DNA from: Hymenobacter volaticus
GTDB taxonomy: Bacteria > Bacteroidota > Bacteroidia > Cytophagales > Hymenobacteraceae
Direction of reading: 5' to 3'
Length of the DNA stretch: 64,000 nucleotides
NCBI RefSeq assembly: GCF_022921055.1
Contig: NZ_CP095063.1
Coordinates: 186,001 to 250,000 of the forward strand
Shown here: piece after piece, positions 30,051 through 40,165 of the stretch
Layout: every line of letters starts with the position of its first letter
How positions within the stretch are numbered: position 1 is the first letter of the stretch
Notes under the pieces: model-generated
What the model saw: only the letters and a program-made list of their open reading frames with translations
Database searches by the model: none
What the model was told of the DNA's origin: nothing
Translations under genes and position numbers: made by a program

Positions 30051-32535
30051 ATGCGTTACTGTCTGGCTAAAGCTTTATTCCTACTGGTTTGCTGGACGAG
30101 CACCGTGGCCACCTACGGCGCAAAGAAACCTGCTTCAACGCCCCTGCGGCTGTGGTACGACCGGCCCGCGGCCAACTGGAACGAGGCGCTGCCCTTGGCA
30201 ACGGCCGCTTGGGGGCCATGGTATTTGGCGCACCGGAACGGGAGCGGCTCCAACTGAACGAGGAAACCATTTGGGCGGGCGGGCCCAACAACAACGTGAA
30301 GCCCGACGCCCTGCCGGTGGTGCAACAGTTGCGTACGCAACTGCTAACCGGGCAGCTAGTGGAAGCCCAAGCCTTGGCGCAAACCCGAATGCAGCCCGCC
30401 GGCAACAGCGGCATGCCCTACCAAATGGCCGCCAACGTGTACCTGCGTTTTCCCGGCCACGAGCAGGCCACCAACTACCAGCGCGACCTGGACATCAGCA
30501 GCGCCGTGGCTTCGGTTAGCTACCAAGTGGGGAACGTGCGTTACCGGCGCGAGGTATTCAGTTCTTTACCTGACCAAGTAATTATTGTGCGCCTCACGGC
30601 CAGCCAGCCCGGCAAGATTAGCTGCCAGCTGGGCGCCGAAAGCCTGATGGAGCACACCGTGCACGCGGAAAACAATCAGCTGGTACTCGATGGCCGCGGC
30701 AGTGAGCACGAGGGCCAGCCCGGCCAGGTTCGCTTTCAGCTGCGGGGTCAAGTTGTAACCGACGGCGGCACCGTGCAAACCACCGACGCGGGCATCCGCA
30801 TCGACAACGCCACCAGCGCCACGCTCTACTTCTCGATTGGCACTAACTTCGTCAACTACCACGACGTGAGCGGCAACGCCGCGGCCAAGGCCACGGCCTA
30901 CCTAACCCCGGCCGTCGGCAAGAAGTACGAAACGGCCCGGGCGGCGCACACGGCCGCCTACCAGCGCTACTTCAACCGCGTGAGTTTGAACCTGGGCGTT
31001 ACGCCTGCCGCCGAGCTGCCCACCAATAAGCGCCTCGAAAACTTTGCTAACGGCCAGGACCCGGCCCTGGCGGCGCTGTATTTTCAGTACGGCCGCTATT
31101 TGCTTATTAGCTGCTCGCAGCCGGGCGGGCAGCCGGCCAATCTGCAAGGCATCTGGAACGACCAGCTCAAGGGCCCCTGGGACAGCAAGTACACGGTGAA
31201 CATCAACACCGAAATGAACTACTGGCCGGCCGAAGTCACCAACCTGACCGAGCTGCACGAGCCGCTGTTTGCCATGCTCAAAGACTTGAGCGTAACCGGC
31301 CAGCAGAGTGCTCGCCAGATGTACGGGGCCCGGGGCTGGATGCTGCACCACAACACCGATATCTGGCGCATTACGGGGCAGGTCGATCCGCCGCAGTACG
31401 GCCTCTGGCCCATGGGCGGGGCCTGGCTCGCGCAGCACCTCTGGGACCATTACCTGTTCACCGGCGACGAGAAGTTTCTGCGCCAGTACTACCCCGTGCT
31501 CAAGGGCGCCGCCACCTATTTAGTGGATGCCTTGCAGCCCGAGCCCACCCACCAGTGGCTGGTGGTAGTCCCGTCGGTGTCGCCGGAAAACACGTACGCG
31601 CTCAACGGCAAGCGCATTGCCATCGTGGCGGGCACCACCATGGACAACCAGCTGGTGTTCGACCTGTTCTCGAAAACCATTCGGGCCGCCGAGCGGCTCG
31701 GGCTCGACCGGCCGTTTGTCGATACGCTGCGCACCCTGCGTGAACAACTGCCCCCATGCAGATTGGGCAGCACGGGCAGGTGCAGGAATGGGTGCAGGAC
31801 GTGGACGACCCTCAGGACAAGCACCGCCATATTTCGCACCTGTACGGACTGTACCCGAGCGGGCAGATTTCGCCGTACCGCACGCCCGCTTTGTTCGAGG
31901 CGGCTCGCACCACCCTCACCCAGCGCGGCGACGTGTCCACGGGCTGGTCGATGGGCTGGAAAGTGAATTTCTGGGCCCGCATGCAGGACGGCAACCACGC
32001 CTATCAGCTGCTCACCGAGCAACTGCATTTGCGCTCCGGCGCGGGCGGCAACTCCGGCGAGGGCGGCGGCACTTACCCCAACCTGCTCGATGCGCACCCG
32101 CCGTTCCAGATCGACGGCAACTTTGGCTGTACCGCGGGCCTGGCCGAACTGCTGGTACAAAGCCACGACGGCGTTATCGACCTGCTGCCCGCCCTGCCCG
32201 CCGCCTGGCCCACGGGCGCAGTGACCGGGCTGGTGGCCCGCGGCGGCTACGTGGTAGACCTAGCCTGGAACCAAGGCAAAATCACGCGCGTGCGCATCAG
32301 CTCGCGGCTCGGGGGAAACTGCCGGGTGCGAGTGCACAGCCCCGTGGTGGCCGCCGGCCGCCTCAAGCTGCGCCCGGCCCAGGGCGACAATAGTAACCCG
32401 TTTTATGAAACCTCAGTGGTAAAACCTCCGCTGGTATCCGCCCAAACGACGGCTAAGCAGCCCGCGCTGGCGCCGTCGGTGGTGTATGACTTCCCGACCC
32501 AAGCCGGCCAGGCCTATGAATTGAAGGCCCAATAA
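30051..32535 (+). CDS. GH95 alpha-L-fucosidase or alpha-L-galactosidase (two one-base frameshifts)
   Basis: An inverting alpha-L-fucosidase or L-galactosidase family. Signal segment [20 protein letters not shown]-terminal beta domain ([19 protein letters not shown]), then an (alpha/alpha)6 barrel. The catalytic set known from bifidobacterial AfcA is present: [16 protein letters not shown] (N-x-N near 382), [12 protein letters not shown] (acid Glu near 512) and [13 protein letters not shown] (Asp near 688). Two breaks occur: at GG 30197-30198 ([14 protein letters not shown] restored by one G) and at CCCCC 31751-31755 ([17 protein letters not shown] restored by one C). The repaired span is exactly 829 codons. 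In a xylan locus an L-galactosidase role on corn-type side chains is as likely as fucosidase. Confidence 0.9.
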
Positions 32536-32583
32536 TTTCTGCGCTTTCCCACGCTTGCTTCTCTGTCTCCCAAGATCAACCAC

Positions 32584-33549
32584 ATGAAAAACAGCTTTTT
32601 CGCCCTGCTCGTAGCGCTGGCCGCTTTAGGAACTGGCACCGAACTGCGGGCGCAAAACCCCATTATCAAGGACGTATTCACGGCCGACCCGGCCCCGCTG
32701 GTGTACCGCGATACGCTGTTTCTGTACACCGGCCACGATACAGCTTCGGTGCAGGAAACCAACTACAAGATGCCCGACTGGCGCATCTATTCCACTACCG
32801 ACATGGTGCACTGGAAAGACTACGGTACGCGCCTCTCGCCCAAGACTTTCGCCTGGGCTACCGGCGACGCTTACGCGGCGCAGTGCGTGTACCACAAGGG
32901 TAAGTTTTATTGGTTTGTGTCCACCTTCCATAAGAAAGACGACAACAGCCAGGGCGGCTCCGCTATCGGGGTGGCCGTGTCGGACCGGCCCACCGGCCCG
33001 TTCAAGGACGCTATTGGCAAGGCGCTTATTGTCAATGAGATGACTAAAGACAAGCCGCATGCCTGGGACGACATCGACCCGACGGTTTTCGTGGACGACG
33101 ACAAGCAAGTGTATATGTACTGGGGCAACGGCAGCTGCAAGTGGGTGAAGCTCAAAGACAACATGACCGAGCTGGCCGGCCCCATCAACACGTTCACGCC
33201 GAAAAACTACATCGAAGGCCCCTGGCTTTACAAGCGTAAAAAGCTCTACTACCTCGTGTACGCCAGCGCCGGCACCAAGCCAGAAATGATAGAATACTGC
33301 ACGGCCCCCAGCGCCGCTGGGCCGTGGACCTACCGGGGCATCATTCAAGAGAACGTGCCCAACAGCTTTACCACCCACCCCGGCATCATCGACTACAAGG
33401 GCAAAAGCTATTTCTTCTATCACAACGGCTCCCTGCCCACCGGCGGCAGCTACCGGCGCTCCATTTGCGTGGACGACATGTACTACAATCCGGATGGCAC
33501 CATCAAGCCTATTGTGCAAACCACCAAAGGGGTAGCCCCGGTGAAGTAG
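32584..33549 (+). CDS. GH43 beta-xylosidase-like enzyme (subfamily 1 type)
   Basis: A compact single-domain GH43. Signal peptide MKNSFFALLVALAALGTG. Catalytic triad: DVFTADPAPLVYRDTLFLY (base Asp near 35), WDDIDPTVFVDDDKQVYMYW (Asp near 163) and NYIEGPWLYKRKKLYYLVYA (acid Glu near 212). HPGIIDYKGKSYFFYHNGSL and SICVDDMYYNPDGTI are typical of small Bacteroidota xylosidase/arabinofuranosidases. The 321-residue length leaves no accessory module. It is closely similar in motifs to the catalytic part of the enzyme at 38402, suggesting paralogues. Confidence 0.9.
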   Translation: MKNSFFALLVALAALGTGTELRAQNPIIKDVFTADPAPLVYRDTLFLYTGHDTASVQETNYKMPDWRIYSTTDMVHWKDYGTRLSPKTFAWATGDAYAAQCVYHKGKFYWFVSTFHKKDDNSQGGSAIGVAVSDRPTGPFKDAIGKALIVNEMTKDKPHAWDDIDPTVFVDDDKQVYMYWGNGSCKWVKLKDNMTELAGPINTFTPKNYIEGPWLYKRKKLYYLVYASAGTKPEMIEYCTAPSAAGPWTYRGIIQENVPNSFTTHPGIIDYKGKSYFFYHNGSLPTGGSYRRSICVDDMYYNPDGTIKPIVQTTKGVAPVK

Positions 33550-33569
33550 CCTAGTTTCCGTTAATCCGT

Positions 33570-36218
33570 ATGACCAACTCTTTCGTGCATAACGTTGGGC
33601 GCAAAGGCAAGCTGCTAGCGGTGTTCCTGGCCTTGGGCTGGCCCTTGGCTAGCTTTGGGCAGGGCGTTCAGCGCTATACCAAGGCGGCTGACCGGGTGAC
33701 AATTGCCCTAGCCGATGGGCAACTAGTACTGCGGCCTTTAGCGGAGAATGCCATTCGGGTGCAGTTCACCCAGGACCTTCGGCCAACGTTGCCCGAGCTG
33801 GTACTAACGAACTCGGCGGCGGTGCCGGCGTTCAAGGTGACGGAAACGAATACGGCGGTGCAGCTGGCCACCAAGCAAGTGAAGGTGCTGGTCGACAAGG
33901 CCACCGGCACTATGCGCTACGCTGACAGCGAGGGCCGCGTGTTTCTGCAAGAGCAGCCCACCACCCGCCTTCGGGCCGCCCCGCCCGTGCTGGGCGAAGC
34001 CAACGTGGTGGCCGAGCAACAGTTTCTTACCGCGCCGGATGAGCTGTTGCTGGGGCTGGGGCAGTTTCAGGATGGGCACTTCAACCTGAAAGGCGTAACC
34101 CGGCAACTCACGCAGGTGAACACCCAAATTGCGCTGCCTTTTCTCTATTCCAGCAAAGGCTATGGCCTGCTCTGGCACCAATACGGCCTGACCGACTTCA
34201 ACCCGGCTGACACGCCCATTGCGCTGGAAAAGCAGGTACTAGCCGTGGCACAAGCTGGCCAAGCCGTGGACGCCACTACCGCCACCGGCACCCAAAAAGT
34301 AGCCCAGGACCAGGCCACCTACACCGGTACGTTCACGCTGCCTACGGCGGGGGAGTATTCCCTCATGCTCAACTTGGGGGCCATGGGCAACCGGCACTAC
34401 GTGGCTATTGACGGAGTAGCGTATATCGACCATAGCAACTTCTGGCTGCCGCCCACGGCCAGTGCTAAAGTGACGCTGCCCGCGGGTGCACATGCCATTC
34501 GGGTGGTGTGCAAGGCGAATAACACGCCGCGCGTGACTTACAAGCGGGTGGACGGTCTCACTACCTTTCGCTCGCCCAACGCCCAGCTACTGGACTACGT
34601 GGTGTTCTATGGGCCGCAGGCTGAGGCCGTCATCCAGACCTACCGCCACCTGTCGGGGCAGGTGCCGCTGCTGCCGCAGTGGGCCTACGGCTTTTGGCAG
34701 TGCCGGGAGCGGTACACCTCCAGCGCGCACCTGACCGAGACGGTGCAGGAGTTTCGGCGGCGCCAGATTCCGATGGACGTGATTGTGCAGGATTGGCAGT
34801 ACTGGGGCAAATACGGCTGGGGCGTCATGCAGTTCGACGAGGCCAAGTACCCCGACCCGGCCGCCCTGATGCAGAACCTGCATGCCCAGCACGCCCGCTT
34901 CAACATCTCAGTGTGGGAGAACCTGAACAAGGAATCGGCCATCGGCAAAAGCCACCTGGCCAATAACTTTTATATCCCCGACAGTCCCTGGCTGGACCTC
35001 ACCAACCCTGCCGCCCGCTCGGCCCACTGGGCGGCTATGAACCAGCACCTGTTCCGCTACGGCGTGGACTCGTGGTGGCTGGATGCTACCGAGCCGGAAA
35101 ACGACGCCCTGCATGGCAAAAAGCTGTTTGTGGGGCCAGGCGATTTTTACCGGCTCACGTATCCGCTCTTAGTCAACCAGGCCGTCTACGAAGGCCAGCG
35201 CGCCACCACCCAGGACAAGCGCGTGTGCATCCTCACGCGCTCAGCTTTTCTGGGGCAGCAGCGCTACGGCACCATCAACTGGTCGGGAGACATTGGCGGC
35301 ACCTGGGACTCGTTTAAACGCCAGATTCCGGCCGGCCTGCACTTCACCATCACGGGCCAGCCGTACTGGACCACCGATATCGGCGGCTTCTTCCGGCCCG
35401 GCGCCGGGCAGTACACCGACCCGCAGTACAATGAGTTGCTGATGCGCTGGTACCAGTGGGGCGCCTTTACACCCGTTTTCCGGGTGCACGGCTACCAGAC
35501 TGAAACTGAGCCCTGGAAAAACGGGCCGGTGGTGGAAGCCAACATCCGGCAGCTGCTCGATGTGCGTTACCGCTTTCTGCCTTACCTCTACTCCGAAGCC
35601 TGGCAGGTGCACCACAACGGCTCGACGCTGATGCGCCCGTTGGTGATGGATTTTGCGGGTGATACAGCGGCCACGCACCAAGCCTACGAGTACACGTTTG
35701 GGCCCGCTTTTCTGGTGGCGCCCGTCACTAAACCGGGCGTGACGGAGTGGCCGGTGTACTTGCCAAAGGCGGCGGGGTGGTACAACTTCTGGACCGGCCA
35801 GCGCCACGCGGGCGGGCAAACCGTGGTGACCCCGGCGCCGCTGGCTACCACTCCCGTTTTCGTGAAAGCCGGCGCCATTGTGCCCTTGGGCAAACGCCTG
35901 CAATACACCGGGCAAAAGTCGACCGACACCTTGGAAATCAGGGTGTACGCTGGGGCCGACGGCCACTTTGCTCTGTACGAGGACGAAGGTGATAGTTACC
36001 ACTACGAGCAAGGCCAGCACACGCTTATCGGCTTCGCCTGGAACGAGAAACGCCAGACGCTCACCATTGGCCCACGGCAGGGCACTTACCCCGGCGCATT
36101 GTCGCGGCGGGTATTCAATCTAGTGTGGCCCAGTGAGGCCAACGGGCTGGGCGCCGCGGTTGGTACGCCCCAGAAACAAGTGGTGTACACTGGCAAACGA
36201 TTGACGATTAAGCGCTAG
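33570..36218 (+). CDS. GH31 alpha-xylosidase with inserted PA14 domain
   Basis: A retaining alpha-glycosidase acting on terminal alpha-xylosyl (or alpha-glucosyl) residues. Signal segment KLLAVFLALGWPLASFGQG. A PA14-like module sits inside the N-terminal beta region, about residues 235-335 (TYTGTFTLPTAGEYSLML, DGVAYIDHSNFW), as in the xyloglucan alpha-xylosidase Xyl31A of Cellvibrio. Catalytic residues: DSWWLDATEPENDAL (nucleophile Asp near 504) and NWSGDIGGTWDSF (acid/base Asp near 573). ITGQPYWTTDIGGFFRP and FRVHGYQTETEPW are conserved. At 882 residues it is full length and follows GH43 by 20 bp. In a xylan locus it may remove alpha-linked xylose caps rather than serve xyloglucan, as no xyloglucanase is present. 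Confidence 0.9.
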   Translation: MTNSFVHNVGRKGKLLAVFLALGWPLASFGQGVQRYTKAADRVTIALADGQLVLRPLAENAIRVQFTQDLRPTLPELVLTNSAAVPAFKVTETNTAVQLATKQVKVLVDKATGTMRYADSEGRVFLQEQPTTRLRAAPPVLGEANVVAEQQFLTAPDELLLGLGQFQDGHFNLKGVTRQLTQVNTQIALPFLYSSKGYGLLWHQYGLTDFNPADTPIALEKQVLAVAQAGQAVDATTATGTQKVAQDQATYTGTFTLPTAGEYSLMLNLGAMGNRHYVAIDGVAYIDHSNFWLPPTASAKVTLPAGAHAIRVVCKANNTPRVTYKRVDGLTTFRSPNAQLLDYVVFYGPQAEAVIQTYRHLSGQVPLLPQWAYGFWQCRERYTSSAHLTETVQEFRRRQIPMDVIVQDWQYWGKYGWGVMQFDEAKYPDPAALMQNLHAQHARFNISVWENLNKESAIGKSHLANNFYIPDSPWLDLTNPAARSAHWAAMNQHLFRYGVDSWWLDATEPENDALHGKKLFVGPGDFYRLTYPLLVNQAVYEGQRATTQDKRVCILTRSAFLGQQRYGTINWSGDIGGTWDSFKRQIPAGLHFTITGQPYWTTDIGGFFRPGAGQYTDPQYNELLMRWYQWGAFTPVFRVHGYQTETEPWKNGPVVEANIRQLLDVRYRFLPYLYSEAWQVHHNGSTLMRPLVMDFAGDTAATHQAYEYTFGPAFLVAPVTKPGVTEWPVYLPKAAGWYNFWTGQRHAGGQTVVTPAPLATTPVFVKAGAIVPLGKRLQYTGQKSTDTLEIRVYAGADGHFALYEDEGDSYHYEQGQHTLIGFAWNEKRQTLTIGPRQGTYPGALSRRVFNLVWPSEANGLGAAVGTPQKQVVYTGKRLTIKR

Positions 36219-36250
36219 TACTGGCTGCTTTTGGGCTTGAGATTAACGAC

Positions 36251-38338
36251 ATGAAAAAGATTTTCTTCAGCATCCTGTTAGTAAGTGCCGCCTTCCAACT
36301 GCGCGCCGAAGACGGCCACCAGCTCTGGTTGCGCCCGCACGCCGCGGTGCCGGTTACGGTGGTAGCATCCACCAAAAGCTCTGCCTTGCTTACTACAGCA
36401 AAGCAGGAGTTGCAGCAGGGCTGGCAGGGTAACGCCGGGGCCACCGTCACGCTTACCCTCAAAAAGGATAAGGCCATCAGCTACGACGGGTTTCAGCTGA
36501 GTGCGCAGGGGGTGCAGGCCGCCACCGAGCGGGGCATCCTGTACGGAGTGTACGAGCTGCTGCGGCGTCAGCAAACCGGCCAGTCGGTTGCTGATGGAGT
36601 TTCCAATCCCTCGTACGAGCTTCGTTTGCTCAACCATTGGGACAACCCCGACGGGTCGGTGGAGCGCGGGTACGCCGGCAAGTCTATCTTCTGGCGCAAG
36701 GATAGCGCGCTGGTGGTGACCAACCGCGACAAGAAACTATGGCAGGAATACGCCCGGGCTAACGCGTCCATCGGCATCAACAGCAGCGTGCTCAACAACG
36801 TGAATGCCTCACCCATGATACTCTCGGCCGAGTACCTAGGCCGGGTGAAAGCCATTGCCGACGTGCTGCGGCCCTATGGGGTAAAGACGTATCTCTCCGT
36901 GAAGTTCTCTTCGCCGGTGCTGCTAGGCGGCTTGAAAACCGCGGACCCGCTCGACCCGGCCGTTAGTAAGTGGTGGCGCGGCAAGGTGAAAGAGATTTAC
37001 CAGCAGGTACCGGATTTTGGCGGCTTTCTGGTGAAAGCCAGCAGCGAAGGCCAGCCTGGCCCGCAGGACTACGGCCGCACCCACGCCGACGGGGCCAACA
37101 TGCTGGCTGACGCAGTCAAGCCCTACGGGGGCCTAGTGATGTGGCGGGCCTTCGTGTACAGCCCCAACGACAAGGACCGCGCCAAGCAGGCCTACAACGA
37201 GTTTGTACCGCTGGACGGCAAATTTCGCGACAACGTCATCGTTCAGGTGAAAAACGGGCCGGTTGATTTTCAGCCGCGCGAGCCGTTCAGCCCGCTGTTT
37301 GGGGCGCTGAAAAAGACGGCCGTGATGCCGGAATTTCAGATAACTCAGGAATATCTCGGGCACGCCATTGACCTGGCGTATCTGGCGCCCATGTGGGAAG
37401 AGTGTTTGCAAAGTGACACTTACCAGGCCGGCCCCGGCAGCACGGTGGCCCGCTGCACTAATGGCAGCGTGTACCGCCAGGCGCACTCGGCTATGGCCGG
37501 CGTCTCCAACGTGGGGCTGGATACCAACTGGACCGGCCACGACTTCGCGCAGGCCAACTGGTACGCTTTCGGGCGGCTAGCCTGGAACAGCAACATGAAA
37601 AGCGCCCAAATAGCCGAGGAGTGGCTCAAGTTGACTTTCCAAAACGCAGCCGGCGGCACTCAGTCGGCTACTGCCGCGGCCGACTGGAGCGTCAAGTTCC
37701 TGACGCCCGTAACGCAGCTCATGCTAGCCAGCCGCGAGGCCATTGTGGACTACTCGATGCCGCTGGGCTTGCACCACATCATGTCGGCCACGCACAACCA
37801 CTACGGCCCCGGCCCTTGGTGGGCACCGCCCCAGATGCGCGCCGACTGGACCCCGCCTTACTACCACCAGGCCGCTACCAACGGCGTAGGCTTCGACCGT
37901 ACCAAGACGGGCAGCGACGCCGTGAGCCAGTACCACGAACCCCTGGCTTCGCAGTTCAACAACCCCGCCACCTGTCCCGACGAGTACCTGCTGTGGTTTC
38001 ACCACCTGCCCTGGGATTTCAAGATGAAAAGCGGCCGCACGCTGTGGGACGAGCTAACCCTGCACTACGAGCACGGCGTGCAGCAAGTGCGCCAGTTCCA
38101 GCGCACCTGGGACCAAGCCCAACCCTACGTGGACGCCGAGCGGTTCGCGGTGGTGCAAAACAAGCTGCGCACCCAAAGCGGCAACGCCGTGGAGTGGAAA
38201 GATGCCTGCTTGCTGTACTTTCAGCAGTTCAGCCACCAACCCATTCCGGCCGCCGTGGAACCGCCTATGCACACGCTGGAAACCCTTATTGCCAACGACA
38301 CACCGCCCCGGCCGCCGCGGCAACCCCGTCAGCCCTAG
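36251..38338 (+). CDS. GH67 alpha-glucuronidase
   Basis: An inverting enzyme that removes 4-O-methyl-glucuronic or glucuronic acid from the non-reducing terminal xylose of xylo-oligosaccharides, so it acts after GH10. The N-terminal domain begins EDGHQLWLRP. The barrel carries GGFLVKASSEGQPGPQDYGR (acid Glu near 266) and VQVKNGPVDFQPREPFSPLF (Asp near 338 and Glu near 343, the base pair). SATHNHYGPGPWWAPPQMR and PDEYLLWFHHLPWDF are further GH67 signatures. A signal peptide (MKKIFFSILLVSAAFQLRA) is present. Length 695 is normal; the last ten residues form a proline/arginine-rich tail (PPRPPRQPRQP) that is probably not functional. Confidence 0.93.
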   Translation: MKKIFFSILLVSAAFQLRAEDGHQLWLRPHAAVPVTVVASTKSSALLTTAKQELQQGWQGNAGATVTLTLKKDKAISYDGFQLSAQGVQAATERGILYGVYELLRRQQTGQSVADGVSNPSYELRLLNHWDNPDGSVERGYAGKSIFWRKDSALVVTNRDKKLWQEYARANASIGINSSVLNNVNASPMILSAEYLGRVKAIADVLRPYGVKTYLSVKFSSPVLLGGLKTADPLDPAVSKWWRGKVKEIYQQVPDFGGFLVKASSEGQPGPQDYGRTHADGANMLADAVKPYGGLVMWRAFVYSPNDKDRAKQAYNEFVPLDGKFRDNVIVQVKNGPVDFQPREPFSPLFGALKKTAVMPEFQITQEYLGHAIDLAYLAPMWEECLQSDTYQAGPGSTVARCTNGSVYRQAHSAMAGVSNVGLDTNWTGHDFAQANWYAFGRLAWNSNMKSAQIAEEWLKLTFQNAAGGTQSATAAADWSVKFLTPVTQLMLASREAIVDYSMPLGLHHIMSATHNHYGPGPWWAPPQMRADWTPPYYHQAATNGVGFDRTKTGSDAVSQYHEPLASQFNNPATCPDEYLLWFHHLPWDFKMKSGRTLWDELTLHYEHGVQQVRQFQRTWDQAQPYVDAERFAVVQNKLRTQSGNAVEWKDACLLYFQQFSHQPIPAAVEPPMHTLETLIANDTPPRPPRQPRQP

Positions 38339-38401
38339 TCACTTAGCTTACTTGGTCAGCCCCGCCAGCTGCCTACGTTGCTGTTTCCTCTCCCTGCCTT
38401 T

Positions 38402-40066
38402 ATGCGTAAGTCCTTTCTATCTGCCACTCTGCTCGTTGCGCTCAGGCTAGCCGCTTCTGCCCCGGGCAGCTATGGCCAGGCGGCCCCCAAGCTGGGCGAA
38501 AATCCTTTTCTGCGCGACGTATTTACGGCCGACCCGGCCCCGCTGGTGTACAAAGACAAGGTGTATCTCTACGTGGGCCACGACGAGGCCAAGGAGGGTC
38601 AGATGTTCAACATGAACGACTGGCGGTGCTATTCGTCCTCCGACCTGAAAAACTGGACCGCGCACGGCCCAATAATGAACGTGCGCGACTTCAAGTGGGC
38701 CACCAAGGATGCTTGGGCCTCGCAGGTGGTGGCTCGCAACGGCAAGTTTTACTTCTACGCGGCGGTGCAGGAGGGGGCCCCAGCCAATGCCAAGGCCATC
38801 GGGGTGGCTGTGTCTGATAGCCCCACTGGTCCCTTTGTAGATGCCCGCGGCTCGGCCCTTGTTTCCGATAAATCTACGCCCGGCCCCAACGGCTGGGACG
38901 ACATCGACCCCACCGTATTCGTGGACGATGATGGCACGGCCTGGCTGGCCTGGGGCAATCCCAATTGCTACCTGGCTAAGCTTAAGCCGAACATGACCGA
39001 GCTGGACGGGCCCATCCAGCGCATCGAGGTACCCAACTATACCGAAGGGCCGTGGCTGCACAAGCGCGGCAGCACCTACTACCTCACCTACGCGGCCTTT
39101 GCCCACCAGGGCATGTCGGAAAAGCTTTGCTACGCCACCGCTCCCAGCGTAACCGGCCCCTGGACTTACCAGGGCATCCTCACCGACCAGGCGAAAAACA
39201 GCTACACCATTCACCCCGGCATTATCGAGTTCAAAAAGCAGTGGTACCTGTTTTACCACAACGCTACTCTTACGCTACCCACCGGCGAAAGCGGCGCCTT
39301 GGGCCGGCGCAGTGTGTGCGCCGAGTACCTCTACTACAATCCCGACGGTACCATTCAGCCCATCACCCACACGGTGGCTGGCCTGAGCGCGCCGCCCCGC
39401 AAAGGCGATAACCCCGCGCCGCCCCGGCACCCGCCAGCCACCCCAGCGGCGGCCACGCCCCTTTCAGCCAGCCCCGGCGTCACTATAACCCAAAACACCC
39501 AGCCCCGACCCAGCCAGTGGCCCGGCACCCCCGTTTTCAGCACCATGCCCAACCCGGCCAACCTGGCCCTCGACAACCTCAGCTTCAATCACAACAAGGG
39601 CGTTACCAGCTTCGGCCAGACCTTCGAGGTTAAAGCCGACTGCCGACTAACGCGCCTCGACTTGTTCGGGGGTGACGGTTTCGGCACCGATGCCAAGCAG
39701 CCCGTTGCCTTGGCCCTCTACGACCTCGGGCCGGCCAATGGCCTCGCCGCCGACGCGGCTGCTTATTCAGTTGGTACTAATCTGCTCGGTGCCACCAATA
39801 GCCAAAATTTCAACTACACGCCCCAAGCCGCCGGGATACTGCAATTCGACTTTGCCGCTGCTAACCAGGTGATGCTTAAGGTCGGGCACCGCTACGCTCT
39901 GGAGCTCCAGGGTGCGGCGAAGTCGGCACCGCTGTTTTGGCGGGTGAGCCGTCAGGACACCTACGGCGGCGGTAGCGCTTACCAAGACCGGCAGCCTGTC
40001 CAGCTGAACAACAAGCGCGGCTATGATTTTGCCCTGGCCGTGTACGGCGTGGCCTTGACAAATTGA
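38402..40066 (+). CDS. GH43 enzyme with proline-rich linker and C-terminal beta-sandwich module
   Basis: The catalytic part (residues about 25-330) has DVFTADPAPLVYKDKVYLY, WDDIDPTVFVDDDGTAWLAW and NYTEGPWLHKRGSTYYLTYA for the three acidic residues. A proline/alanine-rich linker follows around residues 335-360 (PAPPRHPPATPAAATPLSA). The last ~190 residues (NLSFNHNKGVTSFGQTFEVK to FALAVYGVALTN) form a beta-sandwich of a type I do not recognise; it could be a carbohydrate-binding module. The ATG at 38402 was chosen because MRKSFLSATLLVALRL is a signal peptide. The catalytic part is a near relative of the enzyme at 32584. Confidence 0.87.
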   Translation: MRKSFLSATLLVALRLAASAPGSYGQAAPKLGENPFLRDVFTADPAPLVYKDKVYLYVGHDEAKEGQMFNMNDWRCYSSSDLKNWTAHGPIMNVRDFKWATKDAWASQVVARNGKFYFYAAVQEGAPANAKAIGVAVSDSPTGPFVDARGSALVSDKSTPGPNGWDDIDPTVFVDDDGTAWLAWGNPNCYLAKLKPNMTELDGPIQRIEVPNYTEGPWLHKRGSTYYLTYAAFAHQGMSEKLCYATAPSVTGPWTYQGILTDQAKNSYTIHPGIIEFKKQWYLFYHNATLTLPTGESGALGRRSVCAEYLYYNPDGTIQPITHTVAGLSAPPRKGDNPAPPRHPPATPAAATPLSASPGVTITQNTQPRPSQWPGTPVFSTMPNPANLALDNLSFNHNKGVTSFGQTFEVKADCRLTRLDLFGGDGFGTDAKQPVALALYDLGPANGLAADAAAYSVGTNLLGATNSQNFNYTPQAAGILQFDFAAANQVMLKVGHRYALELQGAAKSAPLFWRVSRQDTYGGGSAYQDRQPVQLNNKRGYDFALAVYGVALTN

Positions 40067-40165
40067 TTCATGGCTTTCAACTACAAAAAATTGCTGTACC
40101 TATAAGACTTAACCGGTCACCTCCCAGCTTTCAGCCACTAGCTCCACCCAGTGAAAAACAGCTTT

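Noticed and set aside
31756..32535. Independent second GH95-like gene
   Set aside because: It continues the first GH95 frame across the CCCCC run at 31751-31755 and contains that enzyme's catalytic Asp.
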